Shown here: positions 18,104 through 27,100 of the stretch, piece after piece
Position numbering within the stretch: the stretch's first letter is position 1
Layout of the letters: every line of letters starts with the position of its first letter
Assembly (NCBI RefSeq): GCF_900111275.1
Contig: NZ_FOGR01000006.1
Coordinates: 160,672-224,671 of the forward strand
Origin: Rhizobium sp. NFR03
Lineage (GTDB): Bacteria > Pseudomonadota > Alphaproteobacteria > Rhizobiales > Rhizobiaceae
Direction of reading: 5' to 3'
DNA: 64,000 bases
Position numbers and translations under genes: made by a program
The notes under the pieces: model-generated
What the model saw: only the letters and a program-made list of their open reading frames with translations
What the model was told of the DNA's origin: nothing
Database searches by the model: none

Positions 18104-21097
18104 ATGAGCAGTGGTTCCAGCAAGGCGACTTGGCCTTTCGGCGGTGGCGAGCTCGGGCAGCGCATCCGGAATTTTGACTGGGCCTCGACATCGCTCGGTC
18201 CGATCGACACCTGGCCTGTCAATCTGCGAATCAAGGTCAATTCGATGATCAATTCGCCGATCCCGCAGGTGCTGATGTGGGGCCCGGATTATGTGATGAT
18301 CTACAATGACGGCTACCGCGAGATCGCCGGAGGCTATCACCCCAGGGCGCTCGGGGGAAAGGTGCCGGAGATCTGGCCGGAAATCTGGGACTGGAACAGT
18401 CGCATTCTCGAAAACGGTTTCAAGGGCGAGGTCCAGAGCTTTCGCGACCAGCCCATGGTGCTTCACCGCAACGGCCGGCCGGAGGAGATCGTCTTCGACC
18501 TATTCTATACGCCGATCTACAACGACGAGGCCGGGGTCGATGGCGTCCTCTGCACCGTACTCGAAAACACCGATCGCGTGCGCGCCGTGCGGGCGCTGGC
18601 CGAAAGTCAGGCGGAACTCAGCCGAATCAGTGACGCACTCCCGATTCTCGTCGGGTTCCTCGATGTCGACCATATCTACCGGTTCGCCAACAAGGGCTAT
18701 CTCGAATGGTTCGGCCACCCGGCCAGCGCGGTCGTGGGCCGGCACATCCGCGAGATCATCGGCGAGGAATATTACAGCAAGCGCGTCTCCTATCTCGAAC
18801 GCGCCTTTGCCGGCGAGCCCGTCGTGACCGATACGGTGATCCGCAGGCCAGGCGGCGATCATCGCACTGCCGAAGTGCGCTATATGCCGCGGCTGACGGA
18901 TGCTGGCACGGTGGACGGCATCTACATCATGCTGATCGACATCGAGGACCGAAAGCGCGCGGAAAAAGAGCTTCTGGTCAGCAACAACCGTTTTCGCGCC
19001 GCGGTCCACGCTGTGCATGGCGTGCTCTGGACCAACAGCGCGGACGGCCGGATGATCGGGCAGCAGCCGGGCTGGGCCGAGCTGACCGGGCAGCCTTACG
19101 AGGCGTATCAGGATTATGGCTGGGCGGACGCCGTCCATCCCGACGACCGGCAGGCGACGGTCGAAGCCTGGAATGCCGCCGTCGCGGAGCGGAACACCTT
19201 CATCTGGGAACATCGCGTGCGCCGGCATGACGGGGTGTGGCGGATGTTTGCCATTCGCGGCGTGCCCATCTTCGACGAGCAGGGCGACATTGCCGAGTGG
19301 GTCGGCGTTCACACCGATATCAGCGAGCAGCGACAGGCCGAGGATGAACTGCGCCGGCATGCCGTGCATCTCGAGCGCCAGGTTCGCCACCGCCAGCGCG
19401 CCGAAGAGCAGTTGCGCCTGCTCAACGAGACACTGGAGGCGCGCGTCAGCGAAGAGATCGCCGTGCGTCGGCAGGCGGAACGGGCACTACAACAGGCTCA
19501 GAAGATGGAGACGATCGGCAAGCTGACCGGCGGTGTCGCCCATGATTTCAACAACCTGTTGCAGGTCGTCTCGGGCAATCTGCAGCTTCTTGCAAAGGAC
19601 GTGGCCGGCAACGAGCGGGCGGAACGGAGGGTCGCCAACGCGCTCGCCGGTGTCAGCCGCGGCGCCAAGCTTGCGAGCCAGCTTCTGGCATTCGGCCGCA
19701 GACAGGCGCTGGAGCCGAAGGTCATCAATGTCGGTCGCTTCATGTCAGGCATGGATGACCTGCTGCGGCGCTCCATCGGCGAGGCGATCGAGCTGGAAAC
19801 CATTGTCGCCGGCGGACTGTGGAATACGTTCGTCGATCCCGTGCAGGTAGAGAATGCGGTTCTGAACCTCGCGATCAATGCGCGCGACGCTATGGAGGGC
19901 AATGGCAAGCTGACGATCGAAGTGGGCAACGCCTATCTCGACGACGACTATGCCCGCAATCATGCCGAGGTCGAGGCTGGCCAGTATGTCGTGCTCTCCG
20001 TCAGCGATACGGGATCGGGCATTGCCCCGGAGGTGCTGGAGCAGGTGTTCGAGCCGTTCTTCTCCACCAAGGCGGAGGGCAAGGGCAGCGGCCTCGGCCT
20101 GTCGATGGTCTATGGATTCGTCAAACAGTCGGGCGGCCATGTGAAGATCTACAGCGAGGTCGGCCACGGAACGACGGTCAAGCTCTACCTGCCGCGCGCC
20201 ACGGCCAGCGAAGACCGCGAGGTAACGATCCAGTCCGGTCCCGTCGTTGGCGGCACGGAAATGATCCTCGTGGTGGAGGATGACGACGAGGTGCGCAACA
20301 CGGTCGTGGAAATACTGAGCGATCTCGGCTACGGCGTGCTCAAGGCGACCAACGCGCAGAACGCGCTCAGCGTGGTGGAAAGCGGCATCGCCATCGACCT
20401 CCTCTTTACCGATGTCGTCATGCCTGGGCCGCTGAAAAGCGTGGAGATGGCGCGCAAGGCCAAGGAGCGCCTGCCGGATATCGCCGTGCTCTTCACCTCG
20501 GGCTACACGGAAAACTCCATCGTTCATGGCGGGCGCCTCGATGCGGGCGTGGAGCTTCTTTCCAAGCCCTACACGCGCGAGGCGCTGGCGCGAAAGATCC
20601 GGCACGTCATCGCCAATCAGAAGCAGCGCTCTTCCGTGAACACACGGGTCTCCGGGACTGTCGCGCCCGGCCCTGCCGCGTCTGACCATGTCGTACCCGA
20701 CCCGGCGACCATCGTAACGAGGGCGCCCGAGCCAGCGCCGCTGACGGTTCTTGTCGTGGAAGACGATCCGCTGATCCGGGCCAACACCGTGGAGCTTGTC
20801 GAGGACTTCGGTCATGCCGTTATCGAGGCAGGCAATGCGCAGGAGGCGAGGTTGAAACTTGCCGGCGCGTCGGTCGATGTGCTCGTGACGGATCTTGGTC
20901 TTCCCGATGCATCGGGCGCCGATCTCGCGGCGGAAGCGTTGGCGATCAATCCGGCGCTCGGCATCGTTTTCGCAACGGGCAACGACCGGGCACCGGAGCA
21001 TTCGTCGCCGGATGCGGTACTGCTGCGCAAGCCTTACGATGCGGATGGGCTGGAAGCGGCGATCAAGGCAGCCGTACGGCGGGCGTCGGCGACCTGA
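18104..21097 (+). CDS. Soluble hybrid histidine kinase with PAS domains and two receiver domains
   Basis: A 997-residue cytoplasmic signalling kinase without membrane helices. Order: an N-terminal sensor/PAS-like region (about 20-160), two PAS domains with PAC segments (about 165-290 and 295-415), a coiled coil (415-465), HisKA with the phosphoacceptor His480 in GGVAHDFNNLL, a HATPase with DTGSGI and GSGLGLSMVYGF, receiver 1 with Asp770 (FTDVVMP), a Pro/Ala linker, and receiver 2 with Asp930 (VTDLGLP). The phosphate can thus pass between internal receivers. No response regulator gene is adjacent, so the output target is unknown. Confidence 0.92.
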   Translation: MSSGSSKATWPFGGGELGQRIRNFDWASTSLGPIDTWPVNLRIKVNSMINSPIPQVLMWGPDYVMIYNDGYREIAGGYHPRALGGKVPEIWPEIWDWNSRILENGFKGEVQSFRDQPMVLHRNGRPEEIVFDLFYTPIYNDEAGVDGVLCTVLENTDRVRAVRALAESQAELSRISDALPILVGFLDVDHIYRFANKGYLEWFGHPASAVVGRHIREIIGEEYYSKRVSYLERAFAGEPVVTDTVIRRPGGDHRTAEVRYMPRLTDAGTVDGIYIMLIDIEDRKRAEKELLVSNNRFRAAVHAVHGVLWTNSADGRMIGQQPGWAELTGQPYEAYQDYGWADAVHPDDRQATVEAWNAAVAERNTFIWEHRVRRHDGVWRMFAIRGVPIFDEQGDIAEWVGVHTDISEQRQAEDELRRHAVHLERQVRHRQRAEEQLRLLNETLEARVSEEIAVRRQAERALQQAQKMETIGKLTGGVAHDFNNLLQVVSGNLQLLAKDVAGNERAERRVANALAGVSRGAKLASQLLAFGRRQALEPKVINVGRFMSGMDDLLRRSIGEAIELETIVAGGLWNTFVDPVQVENAVLNLAINARDAMEGNGKLTIEVGNAYLDDDYARNHAEVEAGQYVVLSVSDTGSGIAPEVLEQVFEPFFSTKAEGKGSGLGLSMVYGFVKQSGGHVKIYSEVGHGTTVKLYLPRATASEDREVTIQSGPVVGGTEMILVVEDDDEVRNTVVEILSDLGYGVLKATNAQNALSVVESGIAIDLLFTDVVMPGPLKSVEMARKAKERLPDIAVLFTSGYTENSIVHGGRLDAGVELLSKPYTREALARKIRHVIANQKQRSSVNTRVSGTVAPGPAASDHVVPDPATIVTRAPEPAPLTVLVVEDDPLIRANTVELVEDFGHAVIEAGNAQEARLKLAGASVDVLVTDLGLPDASGADLAAEALAINPALGIVFATGNDRAPEHSSPDAVLLRKPYDADGLEAAIKAAVRRASAT

Positions 21098-21115
21098 TCT
21101 CCCGGGGTCGGAGCC

Positions 21116-21328
21116 TCACGCCTCCGCAGCAACCACGCTCCACAGGAGTTCCTCCGTGTTCAGGCCATCGCTGAACAGCGCCACGAGATAGGCAGCCTCG
21201 ATTTCCGCCTGCGGGCCGGTGTGCGGGATCTTTCGATGGTCGCAGAGGCGCTGGAAAACGCGAAAGAGCATATCCATCTCCGTCGGCGTGATGACGGTTC
21301 CTTCCTGAAAAACATACGAGCCCAGCAT
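21116..21328 (-). CDS. Small conserved protein, paralogue of the one at 21717
   Basis: A 70-residue acidic protein of unknown function, with GGAG six bases before the ATG. It is convergent with the hybrid kinase, whose stop is 18 bases away. From residue 23 it aligns with the small protein at 21717-21926 without gaps for over 35 residues, sharing RV, RKI, AA, L, G and EE at the same spacing, then EELL after a one-residue shift. Both end in an amphipathic helix. The family seems to be a small helical domain. Confidence 0.65.
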   Translation of the reverse strand: MLGSYVFQEGTVITPTEMDMLFRVFQRLCDHRKIPHTGPQAEIEAAYLVALFSDGLNTEELLWSVVAAEA

Positions 21329-21716
21329 GACATGCTCCTGGCCGCCATATGGCGACCCCTGTTGTTCGATCCGCCGTGGGTCTCACCGCCACGCGGATCA
21401 TTCATAGGTCACGTAACGTTTCCGCCGGCCATTTCAATATGCCGCCAAAGTTGTAGTATGACTGGGAAGACGCCCTGTAAAAGCATAACCGTCATCACGG
21501 GCTCTTCACGCCGGCTTTCGGTTTATAATCTGTTGGTGCCGGAGAGTTCTTCTCTTTTACCCATTTCATTTTTCGCCAAAGCCATTGTTTTTCCGTAAAA
21601 CGGACCAAATGAGGTTTTACACTTTTTCTGAAAGTGGCCTATTTTGATGAGGGTCATACCAACGCGGAAAATACCGGCCTCCGGCCGGCATCCGTAGAAG
21701 AGAAGAGACTGAACTG
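21329..21716. other. Intergenic region, 388 bases
   Basis: No gene is supported here. It is clearly more AT-rich than its surroundings (about 21440-21655) and carries the divergent promoters of the two small paralogues. A hairpin CCGGCC-TC-GGCCGG-like element sits at about 21677-21693, just before the right-hand gene. Confidence 0.5.
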
Positions 21717-21926
21717 ATGCCTTGGCGTAACGAACCCATGCTGCCCGAGCACGTCGCTCTCTGTCAGCGCGTCTATGATGCCGCCCGCAAGAAGCGCAAG
21801 ATTGCGCCCGACAGTGATGCCAGCAACCCTGTCGCAGCCCTTGTCCTCACACTGTATCGTCATGGCGTGCTTGAGGAAGAGGAACTGCTGCGGCGCGTTC
21901 TCAAAGCGCTCGATGAAAAGAACTGA
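21717..21926 (+). CDS. Small conserved protein, paralogue of the one at 21116
   Basis: A 69-residue, charge-rich helical protein starting MPWRNEPML, with AGAGAAGAGAC upstream. It pairs by sequence with the divergent protein at 21116-21328 (shared pattern RV-x7-RKI-x10-AA-x4-L-x3-G-x3-EE). A divergent duplicate pair is a reasonable reading. No catalytic residue or membrane segment is visible. The stop is 54 bases from the convergent pbpC stop. Confidence 0.65.
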   Translation: MPWRNEPMLPEHVALCQRVYDAARKKRKIAPDSDASNPVAALVLTLYRHGVLEEEELLRRVLKALDEKN

Positions 21927-21979
21927 TGCCGCAGGCGCTCGCTCACGGGCCTCTGACGCTGTGACATAGAAAGCAGCGT

Positions 21980-24109
21980 CTACTGCAGAAAAACCCGGAC
22001 GCTGGCTGCCCGACCCGCGGCATCGATGACGGTCAGGGTGGAATAGCCGGCGCCGTCCGGCACCCACTGGTTGATCCGCCGCCGCGTGATGTCCGCCAGC
22101 GGCCGACCGTTGGCGAGCCAGCGAAACGGTGCCCGACCGCCCTGAAGCTTCAGCATCAGCGGCAGCGGCACACCGGCCATGTCCTTGCCGAGATCGACCC
22201 GCGCGCCCTCGGGCGGATAGACGATCTGCGGCGCGGCCTCGCGGATACTGGCGCGAAGAAGGCCGGACGTGGTCATGGAAAAGCGGCGCTGGCTGATGGG
22301 CAGATCCTGTGCTGCTATGCGCACCGCACCGGCCGGCGCACGCGGCAGCGGCACGCCCGCGATCCCTGATTTGGCAAAGGCCTCGAACAGGATCGGAGCC
22401 GCCGTTGCATAGCCGGTGATGCCGGGCACAGCGCCGTTATCGGCGCGGCCGACCCAGACACCGAGCACGGTCCGGCCGTCATATCCGACCGACCAGGCAT
22501 CGCGGTATCCGTAGCTCGTTCCCGTCTTGTAGGCGATCCCGCGGCGCGCACTCCCGGTGGGCGGCAGGACACCCGAGAGGATGTCCGCAACCTGCCATGT
22601 CGCGGCCTGATCGAGCATGGGCTCGCCGGCGATCGGACCGGGCACGGCATCGACCCCGTCACCGAGGCGCACCGGGCGGCCCTCATTGGCAAGCGCGGCG
22701 TAAAGCTGCACCAGATCGCGCAACGTCACCCCGAGACCGCCAAGCCCGATGGCAAGACCCGGCGTTTCCTCTGGTGGAAGGATTGGGTCGATGCCCGCGC
22801 GCCGCATGCGCAGCATCAGCCTGGACGGGCCGACCGCGTCCAGAAGCCGGATCGCCGGAACGTTCAGCGAGAGTTGCAGGGCTTGCCGAATGGTGACGTC
22901 GCCCTGATAGGTCATGTCGAAATTGCGTGGCCGATAGCCGAAGAAGTCGGCAGGCCGGTCCTCAATGACCGTTTCCTGCGATATCAGCCCTTCTTCGAAG
23001 GCAAGTCCATAGATGAAGGGCTTCAGCGTCGATCCCGGGGAGCGCGGCACGCGGGTCATGTCGATCCAGCCTTTGCGGCTCGAATCGAAGTAGTCCGACG
23101 ACCCCACCTCGGCCAGAATCTCTCCGGTTGCGGCGTCCGCCATGACCATGGCAACCGAGATGCGTGGCCCGCCGCGCTCGGCCGCGCTTTTTGCCACCGC
23201 CTCCAGGGCGGCCTGTACGGGTGCGACGAGCGTGGTGTGCAGCGTGGGTGCGGCAGGCGCTTTGCGGCGCGCTGCTTCCGCAAGGTGCGGACTGAGCGTC
23301 GGCAGCGGACGACGGCTTTCCGGCACGCGCGTCATGGCTGCCCGCTCCGCCTCGCCCTCCCCGATCACTGCTGAAACGGCGGCGCGCTCCAGAACGCGGG
23401 CGCGCGCGGCTTCCGCCGCTTGGGGGTGACGATCCGGGCGCCGACGTTCGGGCAGTTGCGGCAGGGCGACGAGGAGAGCCGCCTCCGCAACCGTCAGCCG
23501 CCGCGGCTCCTTGCCGAAATAGGCAAGACTTGCCGCACGCACACCTTCCAGATTGCCGCCATAAGGCGCGTGGGTGAGGTAGAGGTCGAGGATCTGGGCC
23601 TTGGTCAACCGGCGTTCCAGCTGCCAGGCGCGGGCCATCTGCCGAAGCTTCGCCACGATCGAGCGGTTCTCGCGCGGCTCGATCAGGCGCGCGACCTGCA
23701 TGGACAGCGTCGAGGCTCCCGAAACGATCCGGCCGTGGGTCACGAATTGCGCGGCGGCACGGACGAGCGCGCGGACATCGATACCACCATGCTCGGCGAA
23801 GCGCCGGTCTTCGTAGGCGATCAGCATCCGCACGAATTGCGGATCGACATCCTGCGCCGTTGTCCTCAACCGCCACCGGCCATCGGCGGTCGCAAAAGCG
23901 CGCAGCAATCGGCCATCGCGATCGACCATCTCGGCGGAGGTCGTGAGCGCCGGGCCTGCGAGCGGCGGCGGATAGGCATGGTCCGCCGCATCGACGGCAA
24001 ACAGAGCGCCGATGCCAAGGCCAAGCAGAAGGCCGCCGCCGACAACGCTGCCGGCGAGAGTTCGGGCAAGACCGCGAGACAGGGCGGATGGACGCAACGA
24101 CGGACGCAT
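21980..24109 (-). CDS. pbpC: Penicillin-binding protein 1C
   Basis: Bifunctional peptidoglycan synthase anchored in the inner membrane, 709 residues. A membrane helix (about 18-40) is followed by the GT51 domain (EDRRFAEHGG, GASTLSMQVAR, YLTHAPYGGNLEGV) and the transpeptidase domain with Ser360 in PGSTLKPF, SLN, and KTGTSYG, then a C-terminal BiPBP_C beta domain. The start ATG at 24109 shares a base with the stop of the alpha-2-macroglobulin gene (TGATG), so the pair is translationally coupled, as in many Gram-negatives. Confidence 0.95.
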   Translation of the reverse strand: MRPSLRPSALSRGLARTLAGSVVGGGLLLGLGIGALFAVDAADHAYPPPLAGPALTTSAEMVDRDGRLLRAFATADGRWRLRTTAQDVDPQFVRMLIAYEDRRFAEHGGIDVRALVRAAAQFVTHGRIVSGASTLSMQVARLIEPRENRSIVAKLRQMARAWQLERRLTKAQILDLYLTHAPYGGNLEGVRAASLAYFGKEPRRLTVAEAALLVALPQLPERRRPDRHPQAAEAARARVLERAAVSAVIGEGEAERAAMTRVPESRRPLPTLSPHLAEAARRKAPAAPTLHTTLVAPVQAALEAVAKSAAERGGPRISVAMVMADAATGEILAEVGSSDYFDSSRKGWIDMTRVPRSPGSTLKPFIYGLAFEEGLISQETVIEDRPADFFGYRPRNFDMTYQGDVTIRQALQLSLNVPAIRLLDAVGPSRLMLRMRRAGIDPILPPEETPGLAIGLGGLGVTLRDLVQLYAALANEGRPVRLGDGVDAVPGPIAGEPMLDQAATWQVADILSGVLPPTGSARRGIAYKTGTSYGYRDAWSVGYDGRTVLGVWVGRADNGAVPGITGYATAAPILFEAFAKSGIAGVPLPRAPAGAVRIAAQDLPISQRRFSMTTSGLLRASIREAAPQIVYPPEGARVDLGKDMAGVPLPLMLKLQGGRAPFRWLANGRPLADITRRRINQWVPDGAGYSTLTVIDAAGRAASVRVFLQ

Positions 24110-27100
24110 CACTCGACCGCCTGAACCTCCATGCGGCCCGTTGCCGTGCGCGCGGAGAATTGCGGGCGGTACATATCCTCGACGGTTGCAGCGGGATGAT
24201 CGTAGGTGCCGGGTGTGACGGCGCGTACGACATAGGCAACGGTCATCTCGTTCGCATCACCGGCAGCATGATCGAAAGCTGCGACGAAGCGGTCACTGCG
24301 AAACTCGCTATGGGCCGCCTGCATCTCGCCCAGCCATTCGAAGTTCGACAGCTTGGCGCTGTCCACCAGCGTCGGATTGTCGATCTCGAAACCGGCCGGC
24401 AGGAGATCGGTGACAAGGATGCGGGCCGGGCCAGGGTTGAGATCGGTCGCCTTGATGACCACGACATAGCGCTCGTTCTGGCGAGCTTCGCTGACATTCG
24501 CCGGTTCACCGTCAAGCGTGTAATAGCTCCGCTCGATGGCATAGCCGTTGCCGCCAGCCGGCAGCGGGAAGGCCGGGGCTGCAACGGTCGTCACCGTCGC
24601 CGTCACCGGGTCCTTGCCGGTATTGGCAATGGTGACGGGACGGGCAAGGATCTCGTCGCCGGTCTTTCGGGCGGCGAAGGCGCCTGAGGACGCCACGCCG
24701 TCCACCGTCAGGGCAAGCCCCTCGTCTCCACCCGACGCGGCACGGGCTGCAAGCAGCATCCACAATTGCTCTTGGGTGCTGGTGGTCGACGTACGGTCCC
24801 AGGCCTGCGCGACTTTCTTCGAAAGGGCCGGAATGATGCTGGGAACCGGCCGGCTCTCGGCCGCAAGCGTCAGCACCGCCGCATCGTCGCGAAGCGCTGA
24901 TCCGTAATCCGATCGTGCAAGTTCGGAGATCTTCGCCTCCTCGGACATCGTCGCCGCCTGCGAGAACACACTTTCCGCCCGGTTCGCATCGCCATAGAGC
25001 GACAACGCCGCAGCAAGGTGTCCTTTGGAAAGCGCGGTCGGAAATTCGCCGAGCTTCGTATCGACGTAGTAGCGCAGGTCGCTGATGGCGGCCTTGCGAT
25101 TGCGCGCGAGAACGTAGAGCGCATAGGCAATGCCGTTGCCCTGCTCGGTCACGTTGACATCGTAGGAAAGCGCGTTTTGAAGATTATCGAGCGCCTGAAC
25201 CATAGCCTGTTCCGGCACGTCGAAATTCTTCTCGCGGGCACGGGTCAGGAACTCGGTCACGTAGCTGTCGAGCCAGAGATCGCCGGAACCCGGACCCCAC
25301 AGGCCGAAGCTGCCCGATGACGACTGATAGGAGAGAACGCGGTGAATGGCGTCCTGAACCCGCGTCCGGACATCCGTATCCTCGGGAAGACCGGATTGGG
25401 CAGACAGTTCGCTCAGATAGAGGAGCGGCAGAGCGCGGCTCGTCGTCTGCTCCGCGCAGCCATAGGGATAGCGGTCGAGCACCATCAGGAGTGCCGGAAT
25501 ATCGAATGCAGCAGCCCTGCTGACGCTGAGGCTGACGGCGGCGCCGCGCAGCTGGCTTTCCGCAAGCAGCCCCTCGTCCACGACAAGGCTCGCGCCGGGC
25601 TTCAACGCCACCGGCAGGCGTGTCGTGACCGGAAGCGAGGCGGGCCGGACCGGGATCGACAGCATCTGGTCGAGCGACAACCCATCGGCGCCCGCGATCT
25701 TGACGGTCAGCGCCCCGTCGCCCGGCTCTACGCCCTTCAGCGGCAGGGTCACGTCGATCTTCGAACCGGCGGGAATGGCAAAGCTCCGGGCGAGCGAAGC
25801 CGTATCGACGGAGAGGGAGCGATCCGCTTCGACCGTGATCGTGAGATCGCCGGCCGGTGCATCGGTGTTGGCGATATCGAGACGCAGTTCTGCGCTATCG
25901 CCGGGCGCCAGGAACTTCGGCAGGCTGGCGGTGACGACGACGGGATCGCGGATGACAACGTCGGCGCTCGCATGCCCCACACCGGAGGTCGTCCAGGCCA
26001 CGGCCATGATGCGCGCGGTGCCGTTGAACTGCGGAATGTCGAAACCGATAATGGCTTTGCCCTCGGCGTCGAGCTTGACCGGGCCGGAGAAGAAAGCGAC
26101 CAGCTTTTCGGTCGGCGGGCTGCCCTGCAAGGCCATGGCCCCGCCGTCGCCACCGGTGCGCAGCCGTCCCGTTGCACCCAGCGAACCATCGATCAGGCGG
26201 CCGTAGAGATCGCGGATTTCAAGGCCGAGGCGGCGTTGACCGAAGTACCAGCCATCCGGATCCGGCGCCTGATAGCGCGTGAGGTTGAGAATGCCGACAT
26301 CGACCGCGGCAAGCGTCACATAGGCTTCCTCGCCGACACCCGCACCTGCAACGGTGACGGGGATGTTCAGCGTCTGCCGCGGCAGTGTCTTGTCCGGCAC
26401 GGTCATGGACACATCGAGCTTGCGCTCGGCCGGATCGACCGCCAGCCATTTCACGCCGATGGCGCGCATCGGCATGCGGCTCTCCTGCGCATCACCCGGC
26501 CGATAGAGCGTGGCCGTGACATAGGCACCGGCACCGAAGGCCTCCGTGATCGGCAGGGCGATCTTGTCGCCGGTTGCGGGAATGGAAACGGTCTTGGTCG
26601 CGATCAGGTTTTCGGAACCGACGGTGACAAGCAATTCGCCGGCAAATCGCGGCGAGACGTTGAGGGTCGCGGTTTCCCCCACCTTGTAGCTGTCCTTGTC
26701 GAGGGCAATCTCCAGCCCATCGGGCGTCTCGGTGGAGGTTGCCGCGACATAGAAGCCGGCATCGAACTCGACGCTCGAGACGGGATCGCCGCCGGGACCC
26801 GCGACCTCCAGCCGGTAGCGGCCCCAGGTGACGGGAACGCTGACCGTGCCGCCATCGACGCCGGCATCGACCGTGCCATTCGATAGAAGCTTGGTCGAGA
26901 GGATAGGCTCGTAACGCCACGCCGTGCCTTCGCGATACCACTGGTACTGCCGCTCGACGCTCATGAGCTTCCAGGTGAGCCCCGTCATCGCCATGCGCGC
27001 GCCATCCGGCCCGACCCCGATCACGTGGAACGTTCCGGTGGAATTCTCGGTGAGTGCGCCGCTAAAGTTCGGCTTGATACCGATTCTGTCGGTGTCGGCC

